A stretch of DNA of 64,000 bases from Ravibacter arvi (GTDB lineage: Bacteria; Bacteroidota; Bacteroidia; Cytophagales; Spirosomataceae). The DNA lies in contig NZ_BAABEY010000029.1 in assembly GCF_039540405.1 (NCBI RefSeq), positions 136,207-200,206 on the forward strand. Direction: 5' to 3'. A program made the position numbers and the translations under genes. The notes beneath the pieces were generated by a model, which searched no databases, was not told the DNA's origin, and saw only the letters and a list, made by a program, of their open reading frames with translations. This document shows, in pieces, positions 43,917 through 51,567 of the stretch. The first letter of the stretch is position 1. The number at the start of each line of letters is the position of its first letter.

Positions 43917-44134
43917 ATCGGAACGAAGGTTCTACGACCGGCTTCGGCGATGAAATTCCCCCTGACGAAACCCACGTCAGGGTTTACTTTTTACAGCAGG
44001 GAGCGACGAAAAAAGAGGCTGCGGCATTTTATTGTTACTATAGGGATAGGCTATGGAAGAATTCCCGTGGCGAAACGCTGAAAAACTGGAAGCGACTTGC
44101 CTGGACGTGGATTTGGTATCGCGATAAATTATGA
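43913..44134 (+). CDS. Small protein coupled to the HTH gene
   Basis: 73 aa, start overlapping the HTH stop (ATGA). Sequence ETHVRVYFLQQGATKKEAAA followed by FYCYYRDRLWKNSRG and WKRLAWTWIWYRDKL is aromatic and basic; proteins like this are common partners of excisionase-type genes in Bacteroidota mobile elements. Function unknown. Likely part of the element's integration or transfer control. Confidence 0.6.
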   Translation: MNRNEGSTTGFGDEIPPDETHVRVYFLQQGATKKEAAAFYCYYRDRLWKNSRGETLKNWKRLAWTWIWYRDKL

Positions 44135-44180
44135 GTTATAGAAAGGGTTTCTATAGCTCATGATAACGAACCCATATCCG

Positions 44181-44330
44181 GAGACTCGTTCATACGTTAT
44201 ATGTGCTCCTTTGTAGCCTATCTTCGGGAAATTCTACCTTTTACGCCGATCATATGTCCGGTAGGTACCTGAGCCGAATGACCATCCCCTAACGAAGCCG
44301 CGATTTGAGTCCGACGGATTTGGTACTTGG
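44181..44330 (-). pseudogene. Relic of an AbiEi/AbiEii gene junction
   Basis: Bases 44181-44288 match 47590-47698 with one deletion and several substitutions. On the minus strand it reads HSAQVPTGHMIGVKGRISR, then a frameshift, then GYKGAHITYE, the C-terminal end of the AbiEi-type antitoxin, followed by the first codons of the AbiEii gene (MNES). Everything else of both genes is gone, leaving a scar of a second AbiE copy or of a recombination event. Confidence 0.7.
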
Positions 44331-44471
44331 AAGCTATTTCTGGAATAGTACCTACATAAGGTCGGGTTAGTAAAGTATGATAGACAATTAGGTATAACAC
44401 TTGCTATATTAGCACGTCGTTTTACTCGAAACAATAGGGATAACCCGCAATTTCCAAGACTACCAACTACT

Positions 44472-44630
44472 ATGAAAAAATTGACTTTTTTGATTTCTCT
44501 ATGCCTTTGCGTTCTCAGGACACTTGCGCAGTCTTCGTTCCAAGGACGTATCCTGTATCAAAACAAATTTCTGCTGCCTAACGGCCAGGATATCATAGGT
44601 TCTGCTCTACAATCTGTTGAATTAGCTTAA
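44472..44630 (+). CDS. Small putative secreted peptide, 52 aa
   Basis: ATG at 44472 to TAA at 44630, ending 1 bp before the next gene's ATG. MKKLTFLISLCLCVLRTLAQ is a good signal peptide, cleaving near LAQ-SS and leaving a ~32-residue mature peptide (SSFQGRILYQNKFLLPNGQD...). It may be a true small secreted protein or the stranded N-terminus of a lost larger protein. The spacing suggests co-translation with the beta-lactamase-like gene. Confidence 0.45.
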   Translation: MKKLTFLISLCLCVLRTLAQSSFQGRILYQNKFLLPNGQDIIGSALQSVELA

Positions 44631-44631
44631 A

Positions 44632-46080
44632 ATGACGATGTTTAGGGAAGTCCTCTATACCTTAAGTTGGATTCTCATTCTATCAATTTGCGCGATAAGC
44701 GTAGCCGCCGCACAAACCAAACAGCAACAGCTAATTACCCTGTTTGATACGCTGTCAAATCGGCAAAACTTTAACGGATGCGTACTGATTAGCGATCAGG
44801 GAGAGGTACTGCTCCAATCTGCCTATGGCATTGGGCGTGCAGGAACGCAGCGCCGCTTAACGAACGAATCTCGTTTTGAGATCGGATCAATCACGAAAGC
44901 CTTTACGGCCATTGCCATCATGCAGCTTAAAGAGAAAGGTCTGCTTCAATACGACGATAGTTTAACCCGGTTTTTACCCGAATTGCCATTTCCCCGTGTA
45001 ACCATTAAACATTTACTATCAAACATATCCGGCATTGAAGAATTTTTAAGTTGGACGGAAGGAGAAATCGATATGTCTGCCTCGCAGTCGAATGCTTCGA
45101 TCATCGGGACGTTATCTGAGAAAAAAACGCAACCATCCTTTGTGCCGGGGCAAGGTTTCCATTATTCCAATACCAATTATTTGCTGCTGGCCTCCATAAT
45201 CGAGATTGTTTCGAATATACCGTTTGAAGAATATCTGTCCCGGAACATCTTCAAGCCTTGCGGAATGCAAAATACAAGCGTCGGCGCGAGACACAAAAGA
45301 TCCTTATCCCTGGAGTATGCCTACGACTACTCCTGGGACGGTAGTCAGAACCGTTTGGTTCAGACAGACAGTTTGAAGCGCTACCCCAAATTTATGTCCG
45401 GCATTAAAGGCGCATATGGGATTTTTACCACTAGCAGCGATTTATTCCGATGGGTACAAGCACTTTCGGATTACAAGCTGGTAAGCGCAGCTACTTTCAA
45501 TGAGGCTATGACCCCATCCTTCATTAAGGATGGAACCATGGTGGCTGAAGTAAGTCCTGGAATTCCTTATGCAGCCGGATGGTCAATTATCCCGGACGAC
45601 TCAGGCTCAAATAATATGTTTTCCTCTGGAATATATGGAGGATATACCTCACTGGTCGTAAGGAATTCTTCCAGGGAACGTACGGTGATATTGCTATCCA
45701 ACTCCAATGAAACAACTGACCTGATGGGCGTCATGAATCACGTTGACGAAATTCTGGAAAGTGAAAGACTTTCATTCCCCGATTTGGTACGGCCGAAGCG
45801 GGGGATCAGTTTGCCCGAAAAGCAACTCAGGGGCTATTCAGGTAAGTATAGGGCGATCAAGGGAGCTTCCGACGAGCTATGTATCGTTTTTGCCAATAAT
45901 CACTTATATGGCAAGTTTAATCACTTTATGGAGCAGAACTTGTTCCCGGAATCAGAGAATGTCTTATTCGCAAACGAAGCAGAATCTAAACTGATTTTTA
46001 AAAGCGGATCAGACGGTAATGTCCTGGGATTTACGCTGACAGGTTCAGGCATAGAGCGATACTTTGAAAAGGTTCGTTAG
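44632..46080 (+). CDS. Class C beta-lactamase-like serine hydrolase
   Basis: 482 aa with a signal peptide (1-~27, ending AAAQ). The active-site SxxK is GSITKAF (Ser86, Lys89) and the second motif is YSN (Tyr178-Asn180). A C-terminal ~90-residue beta domain (LRGYSGKYRAIKGASDELCI) is of the kind attached to many esterase/beta-lactamase family members. These enzymes hydrolyse esters or D-amino peptides; true beta-lactamase activity cannot be inferred. Two ATGs (44632 and 44638) are possible. The preceding small peptide gene may be co-translated. Confidence 0.85.
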   Translation: MTMFREVLYTLSWILILSICAISVAAAQTKQQQLITLFDTLSNRQNFNGCVLISDQGEVLLQSAYGIGRAGTQRRLTNESRFEIGSITKAFTAIAIMQLKEKGLLQYDDSLTRFLPELPFPRVTIKHLLSNISGIEEFLSWTEGEIDMSASQSNASIIGTLSEKKTQPSFVPGQGFHYSNTNYLLLASIIEIVSNIPFEEYLSRNIFKPCGMQNTSVGARHKRSLSLEYAYDYSWDGSQNRLVQTDSLKRYPKFMSGIKGAYGIFTTSSDLFRWVQALSDYKLVSAATFNEAMTPSFIKDGTMVAEVSPGIPYAAGWSIIPDDSGSNNMFSSGIYGGYTSLVVRNSSRERTVILLSNSNETTDLMGVMNHVDEILESERLSFPDLVRPKRGISLPEKQLRGYSGKYRAIKGASDELCIVFANNHLYGKFNHFMEQNLFPESENVLFANEAESKLIFKSGSDGNVLGFTLTGSGIERYFEKVR

Positions 46081-46260
46081 TATTCATTGTTCGTTTATCG
46101 TAGCGATAGCAAAAATCCGGAAATTGAGCGGCATCAGGTGACGATAAACGGTGTTATTATTTCTGTGGGCGCATCCTATCCACCTGTTCGTTTGCGCTTT
46201 TCGAGGTAAGTGGCATTTCTAGTGAATCATTAACGTCACTTGCTTCATTGCCTGCGTTTT

Positions 46261-46551
46261 CTACTTCAGCAGTTCAAGATCCTGCAGCTTTCTTCCAAAT
46301 TCATCATCAGCCGCCAGTTTTACAATATCATTTTGTAGACCCAACACTCTTAGCACATTGAAATAGGCTCCCATTGTTACACTTGTATTCCCTTTTTCGA
46401 TCAGGTACAGTGTTGAGCGGGCAATCCCGGCGCGTTCGGCAACCTGGATAGTTGTGAGCTTACGGCGTTTCCTGGCAAGCTTTATATTTTCACCCATCTG
46501 TTCTAATAGTATAGTGTACTTGGGGAAGACAACTTGCTTTTTCTTATTCAT
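46261..46551 (-). CDS. XRE-family regulator (HipB-like, orphan)
   Basis: 96 aa from the ATG at 46551; the longer frame to 46608 adds hydrophobic residues of non-coding origin. HTH: MGENIKLARKRRKLTTIQVA then ERAGIARSTLYLIEKGNTSV, a clear Cro/CI fold. Proteins of this exact plan usually precede a HipA-type kinase toxin in Bacteroidota, but no hipA-like ORF follows here. It lies 130 bp downstream of the AbiEii gene on the same strand and may regulate that pair or be a remnant. Confidence 0.78.
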   Translation of the reverse strand: MNKKKQVVFPKYTILLEQMGENIKLARKRRKLTTIQVAERAGIARSTLYLIEKGNTSVTMGAYFNVLRVLGLQNDIVKLAADDEFGRKLQDLELLK

Positions 46552-46681
46552 CTTTATTCTGATGATTGATATTTCAAGCAAAAAAGTAATTATTGATTTA
46601 AATATCAATCAATAATTGTCGTTAGATATAAATTTTATGTTTTAACGGGCTGAGCTTTTCTCTTCGCCTGTTAATTTGGAA

Positions 46682-47602
46682 TCAGATTAGTTTCTCAATA
46701 AGCAAGCTAAGTCTGGATATAGCCTCGGTATAGCTTGGGGTCTGTGTGTCCTGGTCATATACCATTCCGTTGACGAAAGAGGCATATTCGTCAGGGTATA
46801 TCGGGTCGGATTCTAAAATCCTTATCATCATTTGTAGTTTTTCATGGATGCTTAAGCCTGCTAGCGTTTCACCGCGGTCGGCATCCTGCTCTATCGTCTG
46901 AACGGCAAGCTGCTTGAAATCCGGATAGCTAAAGGCTCGTTCGCTGAGTTTTGCGAGGTCATGTAAATGCCTAACAATGTCAGGCTCTTTGTCGTCTTCG
47001 CCTCTAATCCGTGAAGGTATCCTCCAGGCAATGGCGCTAAGCTTATCGGCTGCATTTTCCAGAGGGTCGATACAAGGGATTCCTGCTATTTCCGGCGATT
47101 GACCAGCAACTTCATTGACAAAGGAAGAGACAGGCAATTCAATGGCAGGTAATAATAACCCCGAAAGCGTGAGTTCAAGTTTAATTTGAGGGCGTAACAC
47201 TTCCGAAGGTTCGCATACGGTCGGATAAGCTAGATAGATTGTGAAGTGCCGGTTGTAGTCTCTGGCGTCGACGTTGATAATTTGAAACTCTTTTTCAAGT
47301 AGCCTAACTACAAATTTTTTAAAGTCAGATAGCTTCTTCCGTATCTTTGATAAACTTTCTCCTTCAAGACTCGGGGCTACAAATCTGAAATCGATATCCT
47401 CAGAAAACCGCTCGATCAACTTATGAGCTTTTGAGAGTGCGGTCCCTCCCGTGAACACAATTGAGAAATCAAGATAAGGATTGTCAACCAGGATCTTGAT
47501 TACCTGAGTTACGAACCAGTCCTTTTCAATAAACGCTTCACTAATGCCGGATTTTACAAGGGCTACTTCTTCAAGTAGTGATTTATCCAGAGACTTGTTC
47601 AT
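46682..47602 (-). CDS. AbiEii-type nucleotidyltransferase toxin
   Basis: 306 aa. The nucleotidyltransferase signature is FTGGTALSKAHKLIERFSED then IDFRF: Gly52-Gly53 and the D-x-D pair Asp69/Asp71. AbiEii toxins are type IV toxin components that transfer nucleotides to tRNA acceptor ends and cause growth arrest or abortive infection. Its ATG lies inside the end of the AbiEi-type gene (20-bp overlap), the standard operon order antitoxin then toxin. A duplicate scar of this junction lies at 44181-44330. Confidence 0.88.
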   Translation of the reverse strand: MNKSLDKSLLEEVALVKSGISEAFIEKDWFVTQVIKILVDNPYLDFSIVFTGGTALSKAHKLIERFSEDIDFRFVAPSLEGESLSKIRKKLSDFKKFVVRLLEKEFQIINVDARDYNRHFTIYLAYPTVCEPSEVLRPQIKLELTLSGLLLPAIELPVSSFVNEVAGQSPEIAGIPCIDPLENAADKLSAIAWRIPSRIRGEDDKEPDIVRHLHDLAKLSERAFSYPDFKQLAVQTIEQDADRGETLAGLSIHEKLQMMIRILESDPIYPDEYASFVNGMVYDQDTQTPSYTEAISRLSLLIEKLI

Positions 47603-47999
47603 ACGTTATATACGCTCCTTTGTAGCCTATCTTTCGGGAAATTCTACCTTTTACGCCGATCATACGTCCGGTAGGTACCTGAGTCGAACGACCATCCCGA
47701 TATGCCTGTTCAGCCTTTGTAGGCAAGGTTGGGACTTTCAAACGATCCAAAGCTTCTTTGCCTAATCTGGGTAGAGTAGCGGTAGGTACGGGCTGCTGCG
47801 TTAAAGGGGAGATCTTAGTCTTGGCATACAAACCGTAGCCAATTTTGATAAGTTTTCCTTCCCCGACAAGACGTCTTAATACCCTGCCTACCTGATCATA
47901 TCCTCCTAAATCACTAAAGTCATCCCTTAGAAGAACATTACCCGGTTTCCGGGCAATCCTCTTAAGGATTTTCTTTTCTAAAGTCAGGCGATTTTTCAT
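47583..47999 (-). CDS. AbiEi-type antitoxin (DUF6088-like)
   Basis: 138 aa. N-terminal winged helix (LEKKILKRIARKPGNVLLRD then GGYDQVGRVLRRLVGEGKLI) followed by the conserved YGLYAKTKISPLTQQPVPTA segment and a short C-terminal domain (QVPTGRMIGVKGRISRKIGY). AbiEi antitoxins repress their own promoter and neutralise AbiEii in trans. The gene starts 174 bp from the integrase end; its promoter should lie in 48000-48120, which is AT-rich. Confidence 0.85.
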   Translation of the reverse strand: MKNRLTLEKKILKRIARKPGNVLLRDDFSDLGGYDQVGRVLRRLVGEGKLIKIGYGLYAKTKISPLTQQPVPTATLPRLGKEALDRLKVPTLPTKAEQAYRDGRSTQVPTGRMIGVKGRISRKIGYKGAYITYEQVSG

Positions 48000-48124
48000 T
48001 GTATATCAGCGTATTGCACTTGCAAAAATACGACACTTTTTTATTACAAATATACGACATATTCTAAATTTTTATAAAGCAATTATTCCAATGTCAGATT
48101 CTCTCTGATTATCCTGTAAAATAG

Positions 48125-48157
48125 CAGCCCGGAATCGTCAAACATCATTCCGGGCTG
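48125..48157 (-). terminator. Terminator between integrase and AbiE genes
   Basis: An 11-bp stem (CAGCCCGGAAT / ATTCCGGGCTG) with an 11-nt loop, 16 bp past the integrase stop on the minus strand, followed by CTATTTTAC. It separates integrase transcription from the abiE operon. Confidence 0.65.
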
Positions 48158-48172
48158 TTGTCATCCCCGAGC

Positions 48173-49495
48173 CTACCCAAACTGCAGCGAACTTCTCAGT
48201 TCCCCTGATTTCGTAAAGAGCTTTTGCTTTACCCGCGCCACGCTCTCACTGATCCGCGATTTTCTTACTCTGCAATATCGCATCGTCGTACGGATGCTTT
48301 TATGTCCTAGCATTTTGCTGACATCTTCCAGCGGCACCCCGTTGTTGAGCATCATATCGGCAAAGAAATGCCGGGCGTCGTGGGTGTCGAGCTTTCGGAT
48401 ATTGCCGGTGATATCCCTGATCTCACACAGGTCGGCAATCTCCTTTAGATAACTGTTGTACCGATAGTTGCTGTTTACCGGGATCAGCTTATTGTGAGTA
48501 ATACAATACGGATGGTTACGGTATTGGGTAATCAGTTCTTCCACGATCGGGAGTATCGGGACCATTTCACCCACATCAGTTTTACCGCGATGCTTGACCA
48601 GCCAGCGTTCTTTCTTCCGCCCTACAAGAACAATGTTTTCGGGAGTGAGGTCGTAAATGTCTTGGTAAGCGAAACCGGTGAAACATTGAAAAATGAAAGC
48701 GTCTCGTACCTCAGCAATCCGTTCAACGGTGAATGACTTATGCAGGATCTTCTCCACCTGCCAGAATTCCAGCGGGATAACTTCTACATCCCCGCCGGAG
48801 CACTTGAAGCCGTCCATCGGATTGGAGACGATCAGCTTTTTCCTGACACCGATTTTTACGATTTGCCTAATCCACTTTAACTGTTTTCGGGCTGTCACTT
48901 CTGCCAGCGGCTTTTTGACGTACAGGGTGAGGTAGTCGTAAAAATCTTCTGCGAAGGTGTCGGGAAGCTCCGAAAAGCGGATATCGTCCGAATTAAAGTG
49001 ATACCTGATGAAGGCCACAACCTTTTTCCGGGTACTGCGCCAGTGTTTTAAAGTCCCGGGCGACGCATTGCCTTTCTCCACCCGCTTTTCAAATCGGACA
49101 ACAAACTCGTCGAAAACTTCCAGAACGGTCTGTTCGTTTTTAGGAGCGGGTTTAATGGGTTTGGGTTCGTCGATGGCCGGTTTGCCCAAGTAGACATTTT
49201 TAACCATTGCGGGAGTCACCTCCCTGAAGTGCATCTGGAGCCCGTTGAAAATCCTTTCGACATCGGTCTGGACCTGTGTCAGTTTCTGGTTGGCCAGCTT
49301 TACTTCCAGCCCTGAGCCAAGAATTTGCTTGTTGTTGGCATCCCAGGATTTCGGGGTAGCCTTTTTGCCGGTCGAAAGCTCGGTGTACTTCCCGTCGATG
49401 GTAATCCTGGCATAAATGGGAGCTTTGCCGTCTGCTTTCGCTTTTTGTCTGTACAGCCAGAATAGTACAGTCAGGTTCTGTTTGAGATTCATCAT
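48173..49495 (-). CDS. Tyrosine integrase of the island
   Basis: 440 aa from the ATG at 49495; a GTG at 49501 and an ATG at 49492 are alternatives. An arm-binding domain (NLTVLFWLYRQKAKADGKAP) and SAM-like core-binding domain (~110-220) precede the catalytic domain with HDARHFFADMML (His-x-x-Arg), LGHKSIRTTMRYCRV (Gly-His and nucleophile Tyr). The box I Arg is replaced: CFTGFAYQD where phage integrases have TGLR, as in the CTnDOT-type enzymes. It lies 226 bp from the tRNA-Lys 3' end, reading away from it, and should catalyse integration there. Confidence 0.92.
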   Translation of the reverse strand: MMNLKQNLTVLFWLYRQKAKADGKAPIYARITIDGKYTELSTGKKATPKSWDANNKQILGSGLEVKLANQKLTQVQTDVERIFNGLQMHFREVTPAMVKNVYLGKPAIDEPKPIKPAPKNEQTVLEVFDEFVVRFEKRVEKGNASPGTLKHWRSTRKKVVAFIRYHFNSDDIRFSELPDTFAEDFYDYLTLYVKKPLAEVTARKQLKWIRQIVKIGVRKKLIVSNPMDGFKCSGGDVEVIPLEFWQVEKILHKSFTVERIAEVRDAFIFQCFTGFAYQDIYDLTPENIVLVGRKKERWLVKHRGKTDVGEMVPILPIVEELITQYRNHPYCITHNKLIPVNSNYRYNSYLKEIADLCEIRDITGNIRKLDTHDARHFFADMMLNNGVPLEDVSKMLGHKSIRTTMRYCRVRKSRISESVARVKQKLFTKSGELRSSLQFG

Positions 49496-49569
49496 CCACA
49501 CAGTTTTAAGGTTAAAAAAACGATGTTTGAGAAACCTAGATCAAGAAATCGCCTCTTTCAAACATTCCA

Positions 49570-49620
49570 TTCGGTAACCTAATTTACCACTTTCAACAGG
49601 TTACCGAATAGGTTACCGAA
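49570..49620 (+). promoter_or_regulatory. GGTTACCG repeats, putative integrase arm sites (right end)
   Basis: Inverted TTCGGTAACC at 49570-49579 and tandem GGTTACCGAATA-GGTTACCGAA at 49599-49620. The tandem pair matches that at 17058-17076 near the other end. The remaining gap 49502-49569 holds the integrase promoter by position. Confidence 0.65.
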
Positions 49621-49660
49621 TCCTTTGATCTGGATTGAATCAGAATGATGTGCTTATCTT

Positions 49661-49734
49661 CGAAAACAGCCTGTAAACGACATTTATAAAACAAAAAAGC
49701 GCCCTTTGAGGCGCTTTAAGTGATCCCGCTGGGA
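49661..49734 (+). repeat. 74-bp direct repeat, tRNA-proximal attachment site
   Basis: Matches 16927-17000 at 71 of 74 positions. The last 14 bases (49721-49734) are the 3' end of the intact tRNA-Lys gene; the rest is the tRNA terminator and downstream sequence. The crossover presumably lies in the shared tRNA part. Confidence 0.88.
49696..49717 (-). terminator. tRNA-Lys terminator
   Basis: An 8-bp stem (AAAGCGCC / GGCGCTTT) with a 6-nt loop, 3 bp past the tRNA 3' end on the minus strand, followed by TTTGTTTTATAAAT. A second copy at 16962-16983 is part of the island's direct repeat. Confidence 0.75.
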
Positions 49735-49793
49735 CTCGAACCCAGGACCCATACATTAAAAGTGTATTGCTCTACCAACTGAGCTACGGAATC
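49721..49793 (-). tRNA. tRNA-Lys(UUU)
   Basis: 73 nt. Acceptor GATTCCG pairs with CGGGATC with one G-U; D-arm AGCTCAGTTGGTAGAGC; anticodon stem ATACA/TGTAT with loop CTTTTAA (anticodon TTT); T-arm CTGGGTTCGAGTCCCAG; discriminator A73. No CCA is encoded, as is usual in Bacteroidota. It remains intact after insertion of the island at its 3' end. Confidence 0.97.
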
Positions 49794-50131
49794 GTTGACT
49801 TACTTGTCTTTTTCGTTGACTCGTTCGTCAAACGTGGGTGCAAAACTAGGGGAAGAATTTTATTTGTCAAATACCAGGGCGAAAAAAATTGTCAAAAAGT
49901 AGATAATTCTTGATTTCACTACCAACCAATCGTCATTTTCTACAATTTACCTCTAAAAAATCGCCTGGCAACCACAAATCGCTTCCCTCAGCCAACAGCT
50001 ACGCTTCGCCCCTACCCGCCAGGGCAGCGTCTTTTTTATTGGCGTTTCCCGCATTCTACCCTAAATTTACACCCGGTATGTGGGAAAAGAAAATGCTTCT
50101 CCTACGGTAAAAACTTATTCATTCAGATCAA
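49794..50131. promoter_or_regulatory. Intergenic region with candidate fumC promoter
   Basis: 338 bp between tRNA-Lys and fumC. A TTG at 50039-50041 and a TAAATTTA at 50062-50069 (7 of 8 matches to TAnnTTTG, 20-bp spacing) fit a Bacteroidota -33/-7 promoter for fumC. The tRNA promoter must lie at the left of this interval on the opposite strand. Nothing else was seen. Confidence 0.4.
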
Positions 50132-51535
50132 ATGTCATTCCGCATAGAAAAAGACACCATGGGCGAGGTGCAAGTCCCCGCTGATGTGTACTGGGGCGCA
50201 CAAACCCAACGGTCCATTCAGAACTTCCCGATCGCTCAGGACATCAATAAGATGCCCAAAGAAATCATCAAAGCGTTTGCTTACCTCAAAAAGGCAGCCG
50301 CCATCACCAATAGCGAAGCCGGGGTCCTGTCCGGCGAAAAAAGCGCGCTCATCGGCAAGGTCTGCGACGAAATTCTGGAAGGCAAACTCGACGATCAATT
50401 CCCGCTCGTCGTATGGCAAACCGGCTCCGGGACGCAGTCCAACATGAACACCAACGAGGTAATTGCCTACCGTGGCCACGTGCTGACCGGTGGCGCGCTT
50501 ACCGACAAGGAAAAAGCATTGCACCCCAATGATGACGTCAACAAATCGCAGTCATCCAACGATACTTTCCCGACGGCCATGCACATCGCCGCCTATAAAA
50601 TCCTGCAGGAAGTAACTATACCGGGCATCATCAAACTCCGGGACACGCTTTCCGCCAAAGCGAAAGAGTTTAAGAACGTGGTGAAGATCGGGCGTACCCA
50701 CTTCATGGACGCAACCCCCCTCACCCTGGGCCAGGAATTTTCGGGTTATGTCTCGCAGCTCGACCACGGCCTGCGCGCCATCCGGAATACACTTCCCCAC
50801 CTGGCAGAGCTTGCGCTCGGCGGGACAGCAGTCGGCACAGGCATCAATACGCCTGCCGGCTATTCGGAAAACGTCGCCCGGCATATCGCAGCACTCACCG
50901 GTCTCCCGTTTGTAACCGCCGAAAACAAGTTTGAAGCATTGGCCGCCCATGATGCCATCGTGGAAGCCCACGGTGCGCTGAAAACGGTAGCCGTCAGCCT
51001 CATGAAAATCGGCAATGACATCAGGATGCTTTCTTCCGGGCCGCGTTCCGGTATCGGCGAAATCTTCATCCCCGACAACGAACCCGGAAGCTCCATTATG
51101 CCCGGGAAGGTAAACCCTACGCAATGTGAAGCCATGACGATGGTAGCAGCCCAGGTCCTCGGAAACGACGTTGCCATCAATATCGGCGGCGCTACCGGAC
51201 ATTTCGAACTGAATGTTTTTAAGCCCATGATGGCTTATAATTTCCTTCATTCGGCCCGCCTGATCGGCGATGTTACCATTTCATTCAACGATAAATGTGC
51301 AATCGGTATCCAACCCCTGTACGACAATATCGAAAAGCATGTCAACAATTCGCTCATGCTTGTAACAGCGCTCAATACTAAAATCGGGTACTACAAAGCC
51401 GCCGAAATCGCGCAAACAGCCCATAAAAATGGTTCTACATTGAAAGAAACTGCTGTAGCACTTGGCTATGTAACGCCGGAAGAATTCGACAAATGGGTGA
51501 TCCCCGGCGATATGGTCGGTGAAATCAACCTCTAA
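50132..51535 (+). CDS. fumC: Class II fumarate hydratase
   Basis: 467 aa, full length for FumC. Signature GSSIMPGKVNPTQCEAM is intact, with the catalytic Ser of the SS loop, and TGSGTQSNMNTNEV and SSNDTFPTAMH substrate-binding motifs. It converts fumarate to L-malate in the TCA cycle without an Fe-S cluster, in the cytosol. It is followed 32 bp later by an Ldh-family dehydrogenase, which may use a related 2-hydroxy acid. Confidence 0.97.
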   Translation: MSFRIEKDTMGEVQVPADVYWGAQTQRSIQNFPIAQDINKMPKEIIKAFAYLKKAAAITNSEAGVLSGEKSALIGKVCDEILEGKLDDQFPLVVWQTGSGTQSNMNTNEVIAYRGHVLTGGALTDKEKALHPNDDVNKSQSSNDTFPTAMHIAAYKILQEVTIPGIIKLRDTLSAKAKEFKNVVKIGRTHFMDATPLTLGQEFSGYVSQLDHGLRAIRNTLPHLAELALGGTAVGTGINTPAGYSENVARHIAALTGLPFVTAENKFEALAAHDAIVEAHGALKTVAVSLMKIGNDIRMLSSGPRSGIGEIFIPDNEPGSSIMPGKVNPTQCEAMTMVAAQVLGNDVAINIGGATGHFELNVFKPMMAYNFLHSARLIGDVTISFNDKCAIGIQPLYDNIEKHVNNSLMLVTALNTKIGYYKAAEIAQTAHKNGSTLKETAVALGYVTPEEFDKWVIPGDMVGEINL

Positions 51536-51567
51536 TACCGGGAACACCGCCACCGGATCTTTCTTGT

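Larger units (their letters stand above)
16987..49734. mobile_element. Integrative mobilizable element in tRNA-Lys, ~32.7 kb
   Basis: Defined by a 74-bp direct repeat at both ends that includes the tRNA-Lys 3' end. A tyrosine integrase lies 226 bp from the tRNA, tandem GGTTACCG repeats sit just inside both ends, and a mobilization module (relaxase, RHH protein, candidate oriT) lies within. No TraG/VirD4 coupling protein or type IV secretion genes were found, so it is probably mobilized in trans. Cargo: the Hxs/MBOAT operon, NACHT-RelA/SpoT unit, HEPN, helicase-nuclease, AbiE, esterase and beta-lactamase-like genes. Base composition varies sharply inside (very AT-rich at 32.2-35.8 kb), suggesting stepwise cargo gain. 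Confidence 0.85.

Noticed and set aside
46081..46260. A hipA partner for the HipB-like regulator
   Set aside because: No ORF of adequate size follows the regulator on its strand; only a short gap and then the convergent hydrolase gene.
17001..49720. Self-transmissible conjugative element
   Set aside because: No TraG/VirD4, VirB4/TraG-type ATPase or other mating-channel genes are present, so only mobilization in trans is supported.
50552..51250. 232-codon frame opposite fumC
   Set aside because: Antisense to an intact fumarase signature region; no domain or start context.
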